In this document: in pieces, positions 54,046 through 63,739 of the stretch
Position numbering within the stretch: the first letter of the stretch is position 1
Layout of the letters: each line of letters starts with the position of its first letter
NCBI RefSeq assembly: GCF_003313385.1
Contig: NZ_QMHN01000006.1
Span: 288,652-352,651, forward strand
Reading direction: 5' to 3'
Source of the DNA: Pedobacter chitinilyticus
GTDB lineage: Bacteria; Bacteroidota; Bacteroidia; Sphingobacteriales; Sphingobacteriaceae
Length of the DNA: 64,000 nt
Program-made: the position numbers and the translations under genes
Notes under the pieces: model-generated
Database searches by the model: none
Seen by the model: only the letters and a program-made list of their open reading frames with translations
What the model was told of the DNA's origin: nothing

Positions 54046-55062
54046 TTACTTGCCGATGTGTTGTACCAGCACTGGATCGACTAATGTATTAAAGAAATAT
54101 TGTTCGGTACTATTGTTATTTTGAATAAGATGCAATAATGCATCTATGGCTTTTTGTCCTTGTTCTGAAGGGAAATGTTCTACAGATGCCAAAGGTGGAA
54201 ATTCAATATACTTTGAAATGGGCGAATTAGCGAAACTAGCAAACTCTATTTCTTCATTAACCCTGATTCCAAGTTTTAGTGCATGCCCAATTGCAAAGGA
54301 TGCCACATCATCACTAAAGGCAATAATTGCTGTGGGTTTAAGTCTACGTTTGAGCAAAGTTTCCAACGTCATGACCACCCCTTCTTTCGTCAGATCACAA
54401 TTCATCACCAAGAAAGGATCAAATTCTAGGGAATTTTTTTTCAATCCCTTTAGATAGCCTTCTTTTCTTTGCTTACTTTCCCATAGTTTACGGGGGCCAT
54501 TGATAAAGGCAATATGCTTATGCCCTCTTTTTACAAGGAAATCAACCGTTTCCATGCTACCTTTTTTGATATTGCAGGTTACATAATGAATATTTTCTAT
54601 GGGCGGTATCCGATCAAAATATACGACTGGTATTATGGACTTCTTCAGCTGCTCAAAATGATCAAAATCCATCGTATTTTTAGCTACAGAAACCAACAAG
54701 CCATCCACACCAGATGACTTCATCTGCTCCACCATCTGTTTTTCACGTTTCTGGTCATCGTGAGACTGGGCGACGGTGATGACATAATTGTTCTTGTACG
54801 CGATGTCTTCAATAGCACTAATTGCGGCAGAAAAAAAACTCTCCGACAGCTCGGGCAGGATGACGCCGATATTAAATGTTCTTCCCTGCTTGAAAAAGAT
54901 TGCTTTCTGATTGGGCAGATACCCCATTTCATCGGCAGTTTCCATCACCAACTGCTGTGTAGCCAAACTAATGCCTGGATGTTTATGTAGCGCCCTAGAA
55001 ATAGTGGAAAAAGACAAATTCAATCTCTTTCCAATCTCCTTGATGGTCACATTCTTTTTCAT
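54046..55062 (-). CDS. LacI-family transcriptional regulator
   Basis: 338 residues. The N-terminal helix-turn-helix is TIKEIGKRLNLSFSTISRALHKHPGISLATQQLVMETADEMGYLPNQ, which differs at few positions from the family consensus. The C-terminal periplasmic-binding-like domain (NIGVILPELSESFF ... HKHIAFINGP ... TAIIAFSDDVASFAIGHAL ... FPPLASVEHFPSEQGQKAIDALL) senses a small sugar or sugar acid. It lies 94 bp after the DUF2264 gene and before the Sus leader, so it could repress GH88/DUF2264 or the Sus operon; the inducer may be a breakdown product of the glycan. Confidence 0.95.
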   Translation of the reverse strand: MKKNVTIKEIGKRLNLSFSTISRALHKHPGISLATQQLVMETADEMGYLPNQKAIFFKQGRTFNIGVILPELSESFFSAAISAIEDIAYKNNYVITVAQSHDDQKREKQMVEQMKSSGVDGLLVSVAKNTMDFDHFEQLKKSIIPVVYFDRIPPIENIHYVTCNIKKGSMETVDFLVKRGHKHIAFINGPRKLWESKQRKEGYLKGLKKNSLEFDPFLVMNCDLTKEGVVMTLETLLKRRLKPTAIIAFSDDVASFAIGHALKLGIRVNEEIEFASFANSPISKYIEFPPLASVEHFPSEQGQKAIDALLHLIQNNNSTEQYFFNTLVDPVLVQHIGK

Positions 55063-55156
55063 GCCGAGTAAATATATTTTAGTTGACAGCTTTCGATTTG
55101 TGCTGTGAGCATTCAGAATTTAGAAGCTCTCAATCACCATCTAAGCGTAGGCAACA

Positions 55157-56413
55157 TTAGTAATCAACATGATAGTCTTTTGGAAAACTCTTGGCAGACC
55201 ATGCCTTTTTTGCTGTCCATTCGGCAAAAGGCGCTGACCAAAATGGATCTGTAGCAGGTAAACCCAAAGGTAAAAAAGACAAAGTGGCCATATAAAGACT
55301 CCCTGTTGAGGTATAATAATCTGCGATCTCTGGTTGATGACCACAAAAACCAAGTTGTAGCCATCCTTTATCGTCAAAGGTTCCCTTCACATCATACATA
55401 TTCTTTTTTACTAATGTTAAGGCGCATCTCACTTGTGCTGGATTGATACCTTTAGGTAGCTTATTCATCAACGCCACCTGACTTAACACCTGAAACGCAC
55501 TGGTTCTGTAAGTAATAGACCTACCAATAGGAGGAAATGTACCCTCTGGAGAAATCATTCTTTCCTGCCCTACCGCATAACGTTGCATACGTTTTAAAGC
55601 TAATTCATATTTAGCTGGCTCTATCATTTGATGTTTTACTAGCACTGCCAAAGTATCTACCATCATAGGATGGATCACAAAAGAATTATAATAGTCGAAC
55701 GCTAAATTTGGTCCATCACCATACCAACCGTCACCTTTATACCACTCATTAAGTTTAACAATGCCTTCATTCAATCTTTCTTTATCAATATCCTCACCTA
55801 CTGTCAACAAAAAGGCTTCAGTTATTGAGCCGAATAACAGCCAATTGCTTTTGAAAGGCTTTCTGTTTCTAAGAGATTTAAAAGAGGCAATGATGGACTG
55901 CTTAGTTTCTACTTTTAATGGTTCCCATAATGCTTTAGGCGCTCTCAAAAAAGCATGCGCTAAATAGGCCGCATCTACGATAGGTTGAGCATCCCTATTA
56001 AAAGTGAGTTGATCGGGGCTACCATTTGCGAAACAGTTGTCCAAACCTTTCACCGCCTCTACCCTCATTTTTTTTCTAAGCTTTCCTTCGTCAGTATCGT
56101 CATCAGGCAAGGCTAACCAAGGAGCTATGCCTGCATAAGTACGACCAACAGCCTCTAAATAAGACACTTTTGGTGACCTCGAATCAAATGTTGGCGAAGT
56201 AACCAGAGGCATATTTTTAACCAATGTACCTGCTGCCAAATTAGACACCACGGGGTTGGCTATTTTATAAAGTAACTGATACCAATAAGTCCTATCATTG
56301 ATTGGTTTTATTGCTTTCTTGTTTTTTTTCTCTTCAGCTAAAACTGTTTCAGGCTTAATTATTCCAGTTAAACCTGCAATGGACATTGCTGTTAAAAAAT
56401 TTCGTCTCTTCAT
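55157..56413 (-). CDS. DUF2264 family protein with a Tat-type signal
   Basis: 418 residues. The N-terminus KRRNFLTAMSIAGLTGII has a twin-arginine RRxFL motif, suggesting folded export. The body is an alpha/alpha-barrel type: RTYWYQLLYKIANPVVSNLAAGTL, YLEAVGRTYAGIAPWLALPDDD, GWYGDGPNLAFDYYNSFVIHPMMVDTLAVL, SPEGTFPPIGRSITYRTSAFQVL. DUF2264 proteins accompany GH88, heparinase and rhamnogalacturonan enzymes and the fold suggests a glycoside hydrolase or lyase, but activity is not established here. It is 10 bp after GH88. Confidence 0.82.
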   Translation of the reverse strand: MKRRNFLTAMSIAGLTGIIKPETVLAEEKKNKKAIKPINDRTYWYQLLYKIANPVVSNLAAGTLVKNMPLVTSPTFDSRSPKVSYLEAVGRTYAGIAPWLALPDDDTDEGKLRKKMRVEAVKGLDNCFANGSPDQLTFNRDAQPIVDAAYLAHAFLRAPKALWEPLKVETKQSIIASFKSLRNRKPFKSNWLLFGSITEAFLLTVGEDIDKERLNEGIVKLNEWYKGDGWYGDGPNLAFDYYNSFVIHPMMVDTLAVLVKHQMIEPAKYELALKRMQRYAVGQERMISPEGTFPPIGRSITYRTSAFQVLSQVALMNKLPKGINPAQVRCALTLVKKNMYDVKGTFDDKGWLQLGFCGHQPEIADYYTSTGSLYMATLSFLPLGLPATDPFWSAPFAEWTAKKAWSAKSFPKDYHVDY

Positions 56414-56423
56414 GATTTTACTT

Positions 56424-57659
56424 TTATAGATACCAGTTTTTATAACGCATCAAAGCTTCAAGATAATAATAATCGGCATAAGTCAACGGCACGTCAATCT
56501 CTGATTTTAAGGGTAGCGCTCCTGTGCTATGCTTTAATAAAAATCCACCATTGGAACCCTCTTCTGCGGTATATTCTTTAGAAGATAGCGATACTAGCAT
56601 TTCTCTTGCTTGGTCTGTATAATATTTTTTGTCTTTAGAAGAACTATATTGTCCCAGTTCCAATAATGCCGACGCAATAATGGCTGCAGCCGATGCATCT
56701 CTATAAGTATTTGGAATATCTTTGGCATTAAAATCCCAATACGGAATTTTATCTTTTGGCAAAGTGGGGCTATTTAAGATATAACTAGCTATGTTTTGGG
56801 CAAAACCAAGGTATTTCTTATCTTTTGTAAAACGGTACATCATGGTATAGCCATATAAAGCCCAGCCTTGTCCCCTGCTCCATGCGGAGTCATCGCTGGC
56901 TCCTTGAGCAGTTCCTTTTCTCACTACCTCGCCATTAGTCATATCATAATCTACCACATGGTACGAACTAAAATCAGGCCTAAAATGGTTAGCTAATGTC
57001 GCATCAGCATGATTTAAGGCAACCTCTTTATATTTTTGATCTCCACCATTTTGGGCAACCCATAATAAAAGCTCCAGATTCATCAAATTGTCAATAATTA
57101 CCGGTCCTTTCCATTTCTTACTTGAGTTCCACGATTGGATCACCTTTGCATCTGGTCTATAGCGGGTAGTTAATGATGCCGCCGCAGTATCTATTGTTGT
57201 TTTGTATTCTGGTTTTTTATTGAGACGATAGGCGTTCCCGAAACTACAATACATCATAAAGCCTAAATCATGGTTTCCCGTATAATGTTTTTCTTTTGCA
57301 AGCGAAGCTAATCTCAGCTCTGCTTCCTTTAGAGTTGTTTCATCTTTAGTGTATTCGTATATGTAAAGTAATGAACCAGGATAAAACCCACTGCACCACC
57401 ACTTGGTGTCACTAGTTTCGAACTTGTTGCTTTTGGCATAAAAAGTTTTTGGCATACGTCCAATTGGTGTATTACTAGCCAATATGCGATATTGTTTCTC
57501 CGCTAATTTATACTGCCTATCAATTAACTGTCGCATATCTTCTTTTGAACTTTGCGCTGTTACATCGCTAATGCAAAAAAATAACAATAGGCAACAGATT
57601 ATTTTTTTAATTGAGTTGGGAGCTAAAAAGAAATATTCACTATTCATATTATAAATCAT
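56424..57659 (-). CDS. GH88 unsaturated glucuronyl hydrolase
   Basis: 411 residues with a signal peptide ending near residue 36; ATGs exist at residues 1 and 5. The alpha6/alpha6 barrel has WWCSGFYPGSLLYIYEYTKDE, the HDLGF motif with D131 and IIDNLMNLELLLW with D190, the pair of Asp typical of the active site, then SDDSAWSRGQGWALYGYTMMYR and a closing TYADYYYLEALMRYK. It removes the unsaturated uronic acid left on oligosaccharides by a lyase, matching the heparinase-type lyase at 27415. Transcribed divergently from the hybrid regulator. Confidence 0.95.
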   Translation of the reverse strand: MIYNMNSEYFFLAPNSIKKIICCLLLFFCISDVTAQSSKEDMRQLIDRQYKLAEKQYRILASNTPIGRMPKTFYAKSNKFETSDTKWWCSGFYPGSLLYIYEYTKDETTLKEAELRLASLAKEKHYTGNHDLGFMMYCSFGNAYRLNKKPEYKTTIDTAAASLTTRYRPDAKVIQSWNSSKKWKGPVIIDNLMNLELLLWVAQNGGDQKYKEVALNHADATLANHFRPDFSSYHVVDYDMTNGEVVRKGTAQGASDDSAWSRGQGWALYGYTMMYRFTKDKKYLGFAQNIASYILNSPTLPKDKIPYWDFNAKDIPNTYRDASAAAIIASALLELGQYSSSKDKKYYTDQAREMLVSLSSKEYTAEEGSNGGFLLKHSTGALPLKSEIDVPLTYADYYYLEALMRYKNWYL

Positions 57660-57924
57660 TTGTGTCTTAAAGGGAGTAACGGGGTTTTATTTTATGCAAT
57701 TAGTCTTTAAAAGCGTGTAACTTTTGGCACTTAACATTAAGTCTTGGCTTTTCAAATCAAAGTTGATAAATCACTATTTTAAAAAAGGCTAAAATCCTAA
57801 ACAAAAGGGTAGAAAAACCCAAAAATCATACGTAATTGGCCTATTTTAAATCCCACTCATTACAATTCCTAGTTATTATTATTTATTTTTACTTGAACCG
57901 AACAACCTTCACTTTCTAATTTTT
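57660..57924. promoter_or_regulatory. Divergent regulatory region between GH88 and the hybrid sensor
   Basis: 265 bp separating the GH88 operon (minus) from the sensor gene (plus). It is very AT-rich and must carry both promoters, but no exact TAnnTTTG was found on either strand. Binding sites for the hybrid regulator would be expected here or in the Sus leader. Confidence 0.4.
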
Positions 57925-60900
57925 ATGAGATTTAAAACTTTTGTTGGAATATTCTTTCTTTTATTCTTTTCAAGCAGTTTTTTCTACGCTAAGGCGCAGC
58001 GTGATTTACACTTTTTCAGCCGAACGGTAGAAGATGGTTTATCTCAAAACTCGGTAATGGCAATTGCCCAAGATAGCACAGGATTGATATGGCTAGGCAC
58101 TAGGCAAGGTATTAATAGATACGATGGATATCACTTTAAAAATTATAGCAAAAGTAACACTGAAGGAAGACGTAATGAGCAAGAAGAAATTACTTCATTA
58201 ATTACGGATTATACGGGCACATTGTGGGCAGGCACTACTACTGGATTACAAAAATATAACCTTAAAAAAGATAAATTCGAAAACGTAGCACAGCTAAATG
58301 AACCGATAGAACTACTATATCAGGATGATGAAAAAAACTTATGGGTAGGTACACATAGCGGATTAAAATTATTAACCAATAGCAATCGGCATACTTTCAG
58401 CACCTTTCTTTTTAGTAAAAAGGCTGACGATCCTGTGAACAACATTTATGCCTTATGCAAAGATAAAAACGGTCATATTTGGATTGGTACTGCCGATGGG
58501 CTTATACAAGCAACCTATCAAAAAGGAGTTTTCAACTTTAAAAGAATCAACTTTCTCAAGCAAGCAACAAATGGCTACATCACCGCTGTAGCAAAAGATA
58601 AAGACCAAAACACTTGGTTAGGGACCGCCAACGGCCTTTACGTATTGAATAACAATGGACAGCTTTTTAAAACTTTTTTTCATACGGAGGGCAATAAAAA
58701 TTCGCTTGTGCATAATGATATTCGGGAAATTATGCCCGATGAAGACGGTACGATGTGGATTGGCACACAAAATGGTCTAAGTATTTTTAATCCTCGCACT
58801 GGTTTATTTACCAATTATCAGCACAATCCAGAAACAACAGGCAGCATTAGCCATAACTCTATTCACCACCTCTTTAAAGATCGAAATAAAAATATCTGGA
58901 TTGGCACTTATTTCGGCGGCGTAAACGTAATTTATCCTGTATCAACAAAATTTAAGGTTTACCGTAATGGAAAATCGTCAAGCAGCATTAGTGGAAATGT
59001 AGTGAGTGCCATAGCTGAAGGAAGACAAAGCCAATTGTGGGTTGGAACTGAAGGTGCTGGGATCAATCTCTTCAATAAAACGTCTAATTCCTTTAGCAGT
59101 TATAAACACGATCCAGGCAACCCCAGTAGCATCAGTTCAAACCTCGTAAAAATCCTTGTGAGGGACAAGTATCACGACAGTAACATTGCCATAGGCACGC
59201 ATCGAGGGATCATCAATATACTGAACACATCAACTGGAAAATTTCAGAGAATTGAAAATGTAAAAGATACCAAAGGCACAATCGGTTCGGCAGAAATTAT
59301 TGCTTTGGCGTATGATAGTAATGGTATCCTGTGGATTGGTTCTTTAAATGGAATAACTACTTTACAAAGCAAAAATGGACTTTATCCAAATATAACGACC
59401 AGAAGCCCGTTAAATAATGTCCTTAAAAATAAAGGGATACTTAACCTTTTTGCAGACTCTAAAAACAACTTATGGATAGGAACTTCTACTGGACTTTATC
59501 GATATCAATTAAGCAATAAGAAACTAAGTAGCTTTAACGAAGCAAATCATCCAGATAGTCTCCAATCAGATTATATTAATTGTGTAGCAGAAGCCGCAAA
59601 TGGAGATATACTTATTGGCACCAATTCGGGCGGACTTAGCATTTACAACATCAAACTCAACTCATTCAAGACCTATTCTGAAGCCAATGGCTTAATTAAC
59701 GACAATGTATTAGGCGTAGTGGAAGACAACAGTGGCAATTTATGGATCAGTACCACTAATGGGCTATCAGAATTCAATCCGAAGACCAAACGATTTAGAA
59801 GCTACACCAAAAGTGATGGTTTAGCAGGTAACGAATTTAACAACCGTTCCTATTTTAAAGACAGTCAGGGTGAAATTTTCTTTGGAGGCATTAACGGACT
59901 CACCTCTTTTTATCCCGCAGAAATACAATCGAATAATTATGTGTCGCCATTAGTCCTTACCAGTTTAAGACTTTTTAATAAGCCCGTAAGTGTTGATGAT
60001 GAGAATGGCATTTTAAAAAATAATTTAAACCTTGCCGAAAAACTAGATTTTAATTACGACCAAAATAATTTTACCCTAGAATTTTCATTGTTGAACTATG
60101 TTAAATCTGACAAAAACAAGTATGCCTACAAATTAGAGGGATATGATAAGGACTGGAAATATGATTCGACACCCATTGCATCTTACACCAATCTTCCACC
60201 TGGCAATTATCGTTTTGTAGTAAAAGGAATAAATAATGATGGCATTCCGGGCAGCGCTGTACGTACTTTAAAGATTCATATTAATCCTGCACCATGGTTA
60301 TCTTGGTGGGCATACTTATGCTACGTCATCATATTGTTTAGCATTTTGTTTTTAACGCTAAGATATTTCTTTATTCGAGCACTTCTAAAAAGAACGGAAA
60401 ACGTTCAACAAATGAAGCTCAAATTTTTCACACATGTATCCCACGAAATCAGAACTCCCTTAACGCTCATTTTAGGTCCATTAGAATCTCTTTTGAAAAA
60501 TACGACTGACCAACCAGAAATTCACAAGCAAATTATACCTATTAAAAACAATGCAGATAGGTTGCTTAAATTGGTTACCGAGTTGATGGATTTTAGAAAA
60601 ATGGAAACGGGAAATCTAAAACTCCATCTCGCACAATATGATATCATACAATTTGTACAACAGATGTTCGAAGTCTTTAAAGACTTAGCCTTAAGTAAAA
60701 ATATCAGTTACCATATTGAAGTGCCAACAAGCCCTATAAGAATATGGATGGACAGCGTGCAGATGGAAAAAGTTTTTTTCAACTTGCTATCTAATGCGTT
60801 TAAGTTTACGAATAACAATGGCACCATCAGCCTCGTTGTAACAGAGACGGATCAAAAGGTTATCATACAAATTAGAGACAATGGCATAGGAATACCAGAA

Positions 60901-61980
60901 AGTAGCAAGAATAAACTTTTCAGTGACTTTTTTCAAATAGATAATCCTGGATCTGACCACATTGGGTCGGGCATTGGTTTGGCGTTGACTAAAAGTATCA
61001 TAGTAGCACATGGTGGAGAAATTTCTATTGAAAGCGTACAGCAAACGCCAGAACAAGCAGGAGATACCAAGTTTACGGTAACGTTAAAAAAAGGTCAGTT
61101 GGCGATTAATGAAGACTATGAGGGGACCAACACCGCCACAACTAATCGCATTTATAAAGTTGATGCTCAATACGACACCCAACCGCTAACAAATGAAACG
61201 CCTATCTCTTTTAGTGAAACCGTGTTGATTGTAGAGGACAATCCCGAGATTAGGCAGATGCTGTACCATTTATTACACTCCCATTATAACGTTATTGAAG
61301 CCGAGAATGGACAAAAAGGATGGGAAACGGCAACGGAACTTTTACCAGACCTGGTCATTTGTGATGTGATGATGCCGATCATGAATGGATTGAAATTATG
61401 CAGCGATTTAAAAACAGACGACAGAACATCTCATATTCCAATTATCTTGCTCACCGCAATGGACTCGCACTTACAACAAGTGGATGGGCTGGAAACTGGA
61501 GCAGACATTTATATCACCAAGCCATTTAGTACCGAACTACTTTTGCTTAACGTAAGGAATCTTTTACAGGCCCGAAAGGTAATGCGGAAAAAATTTACTG
61601 AAGAGGTTAACCTTAAGCCACAAGACATTACCATCAACAAAACCGATCATGATTTTATGCTAAAGGTTATTCAATTTATTGATGATAAAATGGCTGACCA
61701 GCATTTTGTTGTACAGGATCTCGCCAATGAAGTAGGAATGAGCCAGCCAGTGCTTTACAAAAAAATAAGGGCCATCACAGATCTTTCCGTAAATGATTTC
61801 ATTAAGTCGATACGACTAAAAAAAGCTGCCTCACTATTGGCAACCAATCAGTATAATATCTCTGAGGTTTCGTATTTAGTAGGCTTTAACGATGCTAAAT
61901 ATTTCAGTAGGGAGTTCAAAAAACAATTTGGTCATACGCCAAAATCCTATTTAAAAACCATTAATCAAAATCCAGAATAG
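57925..61980 (+). CDS. Hybrid two-component sensor/regulator of PUL type (HTCS)
   Basis: 1351 residues combining kinase and transcription factor in one protein. A signal peptide (~1-25) leads to two reg_prop beta-propellers (~30-700) with the recurrent pattern W-I/V-GT-x-x-GL (DSTGLIWLGTRQGINRYDG; DKNGHIWIGTADGLIQ), then a Y_Y_Y domain (~705-785, YKLEGYDKDWKYD) and one membrane helix (~793-815). The cytoplasmic part has HisKA with H840 (FTHVSHEIRTPL), HATPase (FFNLLSNAFKFTN; GSGIGLALTK), a receiver with D1147 (LVICDVMMP) and an AraC-type HTH (1245-1345; ISEVSYLVGFNDAKYFSREFKKQFG). It senses a periplasmic oligosaccharide and activates the locus. Confidence 0.97.
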   Translation: MRFKTFVGIFFLLFFSSSFFYAKAQRDLHFFSRTVEDGLSQNSVMAIAQDSTGLIWLGTRQGINRYDGYHFKNYSKSNTEGRRNEQEEITSLITDYTGTLWAGTTTGLQKYNLKKDKFENVAQLNEPIELLYQDDEKNLWVGTHSGLKLLTNSNRHTFSTFLFSKKADDPVNNIYALCKDKNGHIWIGTADGLIQATYQKGVFNFKRINFLKQATNGYITAVAKDKDQNTWLGTANGLYVLNNNGQLFKTFFHTEGNKNSLVHNDIREIMPDEDGTMWIGTQNGLSIFNPRTGLFTNYQHNPETTGSISHNSIHHLFKDRNKNIWIGTYFGGVNVIYPVSTKFKVYRNGKSSSSISGNVVSAIAEGRQSQLWVGTEGAGINLFNKTSNSFSSYKHDPGNPSSISSNLVKILVRDKYHDSNIAIGTHRGIINILNTSTGKFQRIENVKDTKGTIGSAEIIALAYDSNGILWIGSLNGITTLQSKNGLYPNITTRSPLNNVLKNKGILNLFADSKNNLWIGTSTGLYRYQLSNKKLSSFNEANHPDSLQSDYINCVAEAANGDILIGTNSGGLSIYNIKLNSFKTYSEANGLINDNVLGVVEDNSGNLWISTTNGLSEFNPKTKRFRSYTKSDGLAGNEFNNRSYFKDSQGEIFFGGINGLTSFYPAEIQSNNYVSPLVLTSLRLFNKPVSVDDENGILKNNLNLAEKLDFNYDQNNFTLEFSLLNYVKSDKNKYAYKLEGYDKDWKYDSTPIASYTNLPPGNYRFVVKGINNDGIPGSAVRTLKIHINPAPWLSWWAYLCYVIILFSILFLTLRYFFIRALLKRTENVQQMKLKFFTHVSHEIRTPLTLILGPLESLLKNTTDQPEIHKQIIPIKNNADRLLKLVTELMDFRKMETGNLKLHLAQYDIIQFVQQMFEVFKDLALSKNISYHIEVPTSPIRIWMDSVQMEKVFFNLLSNAFKFTNNNGTISLVVTETDQKVIIQIRDNGIGIPESSKNKLFSDFFQIDNPGSDHIGSGIGLALTKSIIVAHGGEISIESVQQTPEQAGDTKFTVTLKKGQLAINEDYEGTNTATTNRIYKVDAQYDTQPLTNETPISFSETVLIVEDNPEIRQMLYHLLHSHYNVIEAENGQKGWETATELLPDLVICDVMMPIMNGLKLCSDLKTDDRTSHIPIILLTAMDSHLQQVDGLETGADIYITKPFSTELLLLNVRNLLQARKVMRKKFTEEVNLKPQDITINKTDHDFMLKVIQFIDDKMADQHFVVQDLANEVGMSQPVLYKKIRAITDLSVNDFIKSIRLKKAASLLATNQYNISEVSYLVGFNDAKYFSREFKKQFGHTPKSYLKTINQNPE

Positions 61981-62011
61981 AAGTATAGAATTCCTATCAA
62001 CCTTAACAATA

Positions 62012-63631
62012 ATGCAAAATAACATACGCCGTTCCTTCTTTATTTTATTGCTTCTTTCTCTAGCATTTTTGACCAAAGCTCAAAAAATTATACCCATTAT
62101 CCCCAAACCCCACACTTATCAAAAACAATCGGGCAGTTTTAAGTTGTCTAAAACGACATCTGTAATTAATACTCCAGCAAGTGCAAAAGTTGCCTGGTAT
62201 TTCAAAAGCGAGGTATTGCGGCATACAGGTATATCTCTAGCTACTACTACCCAGCATACCTCAACCATCACTTTCAGTATTTTACCTGAAAAGAAAATGA
62301 CCAATAATACCTATAAACTTGTGATGCTTGACAATAAAATCAACATAGAAGCTGCAAGCGATGAAGGGCTTTTTATGGGCGCAGTGTCTCTATTGCAACT
62401 CATCAGACAAACTCCAATAGTTGCTAAGCATATTGACCTACCCAACTGGAATATTGCCGATAAACCACAATTTGAATGGAGGGGATTCATGCTCGATGAA
62501 TCAAGACACTTCTTTGGGGTAGAAAAAGTAAAACAATTACTCGATTGGATGGCCTTCTATAAATTAAATCGGTTCCATTGGCATTTAACTGATGAACCTG
62601 GTTGGCGTATAGAGATCAAAAAATATCCACTTTTAACGCTTATAGGCGGCATAGGTAATTTCGTAGAAGAAAATGCACCGACAAAGTATTATACACAGGA
62701 ACAAATCAAAGAAATTGTTGCCTATGCGGCTGAACGTTTTATCACTATAATCCCCGAAATTGATATGCCAGGGCATGCTACGGCTGCCAACAGAGCTTAT
62801 CCGCAACATTCTGGTGGAGGTTCTGAAAAACATCCCGAATTTACCTTTCATCCAGGAAAGGAAAGTACTTATCAATATCTAAGCAATATACTGAGAGAGG
62901 TAAATACTTTATTCCCTTCTGGATTGATACATATTGGCGGAGATGAAGTAAGCTTTGGCAATCAAAATTGGAACAGTTTTCCAGAGGTTAAACAGTTAAT
63001 GCAAAAAGAAAAACTAAATGACCTTAAGGATGTAGAACGTTATTTTATCAAAAGGATGTCCGACACCCTTACAAGCATTAACAGTAAGACCTTGGCATGG
63101 GATGAAGTTGTAGATTTTAAATTACGAAAAGACAGTACGATCATCTTTTGGTGGCGCCATGATCAACCTCAACAACTAAATCAAGCAATAAGTAATGGAC
63201 ATCAAGTTGTTGTATGCCCACGTCTCCCTTTCTATTACGATTTTGTACAAGACAGCACCCATAACTATGGCAGGAAATGGGAAGGGAAATTTAACACACT
63301 AAAATCCATATATAACTACAGCCTTCCAGCAATAAGCAGCCATAATAGCCATCAAATCTTAGGTGTACAAGCCAACCTTTGGACCGAGACTGTAGAAAAT
63401 ACAAATAGGCTAGACTATCTGGTTTTCCCCAGAATGACTGCTTTGGCAGAAGTAGCATGGAACAGCCCATCAAACCGAACAGATTTTGATGGCTTTATGC
63501 AGCGTTTAAAATATCAGCTACCATTATATGATGAAGCTGGATTGTATTACTACAACCCTTTCAAACCGTACAACAACCCTGAACCGGTAAAAATTAAGAA
63601 AAGGAAATTAAGATTCAATACAGAAAATTAG
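62012..63631 (+). CDS. GH20 beta-N-acetylhexosaminidase
   Basis: 539 residues, signal peptide to about residue 23. An N-terminal alpha/beta domain (~25-150) precedes the TIM barrel: WRGFMLDESRHFFGVEKVKQLLDWMA, NRFHWHLTDEPGWRIEIK, ITIIPEIDMPGHATAANRAYPQ, and LIHIGGDEVSFG with the catalytic pair D311-E312 used in substrate-assisted catalysis. It removes terminal beta-GlcNAc/GalNAc from glycans or glycoconjugates. It follows the sensor gene by 31 bp and is probably co-regulated. Confidence 0.96.
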   Translation: MQNNIRRSFFILLLLSLAFLTKAQKIIPIIPKPHTYQKQSGSFKLSKTTSVINTPASAKVAWYFKSEVLRHTGISLATTTQHTSTITFSILPEKKMTNNTYKLVMLDNKINIEAASDEGLFMGAVSLLQLIRQTPIVAKHIDLPNWNIADKPQFEWRGFMLDESRHFFGVEKVKQLLDWMAFYKLNRFHWHLTDEPGWRIEIKKYPLLTLIGGIGNFVEENAPTKYYTQEQIKEIVAYAAERFITIIPEIDMPGHATAANRAYPQHSGGGSEKHPEFTFHPGKESTYQYLSNILREVNTLFPSGLIHIGGDEVSFGNQNWNSFPEVKQLMQKEKLNDLKDVERYFIKRMSDTLTSINSKTLAWDEVVDFKLRKDSTIIFWWRHDQPQQLNQAISNGHQVVVCPRLPFYYDFVQDSTHNYGRKWEGKFNTLKSIYNYSLPAISSHNSHQILGVQANLWTETVENTNRLDYLVFPRMTALAEVAWNSPSNRTDFDGFMQRLKYQLPLYDEAGLYYYNPFKPYNNPEPVKIKKRKLRFNTEN

Positions 63632-63739
63632 GAAACTAGTCAAAGCGAATTCAACAAATGCTGAAACAATTTATTTGCTTATTAAAGCAAAGTATAGTTT
63701 ATAAAAAATTAACAATAGATACTTTATCCAATGATTAAA

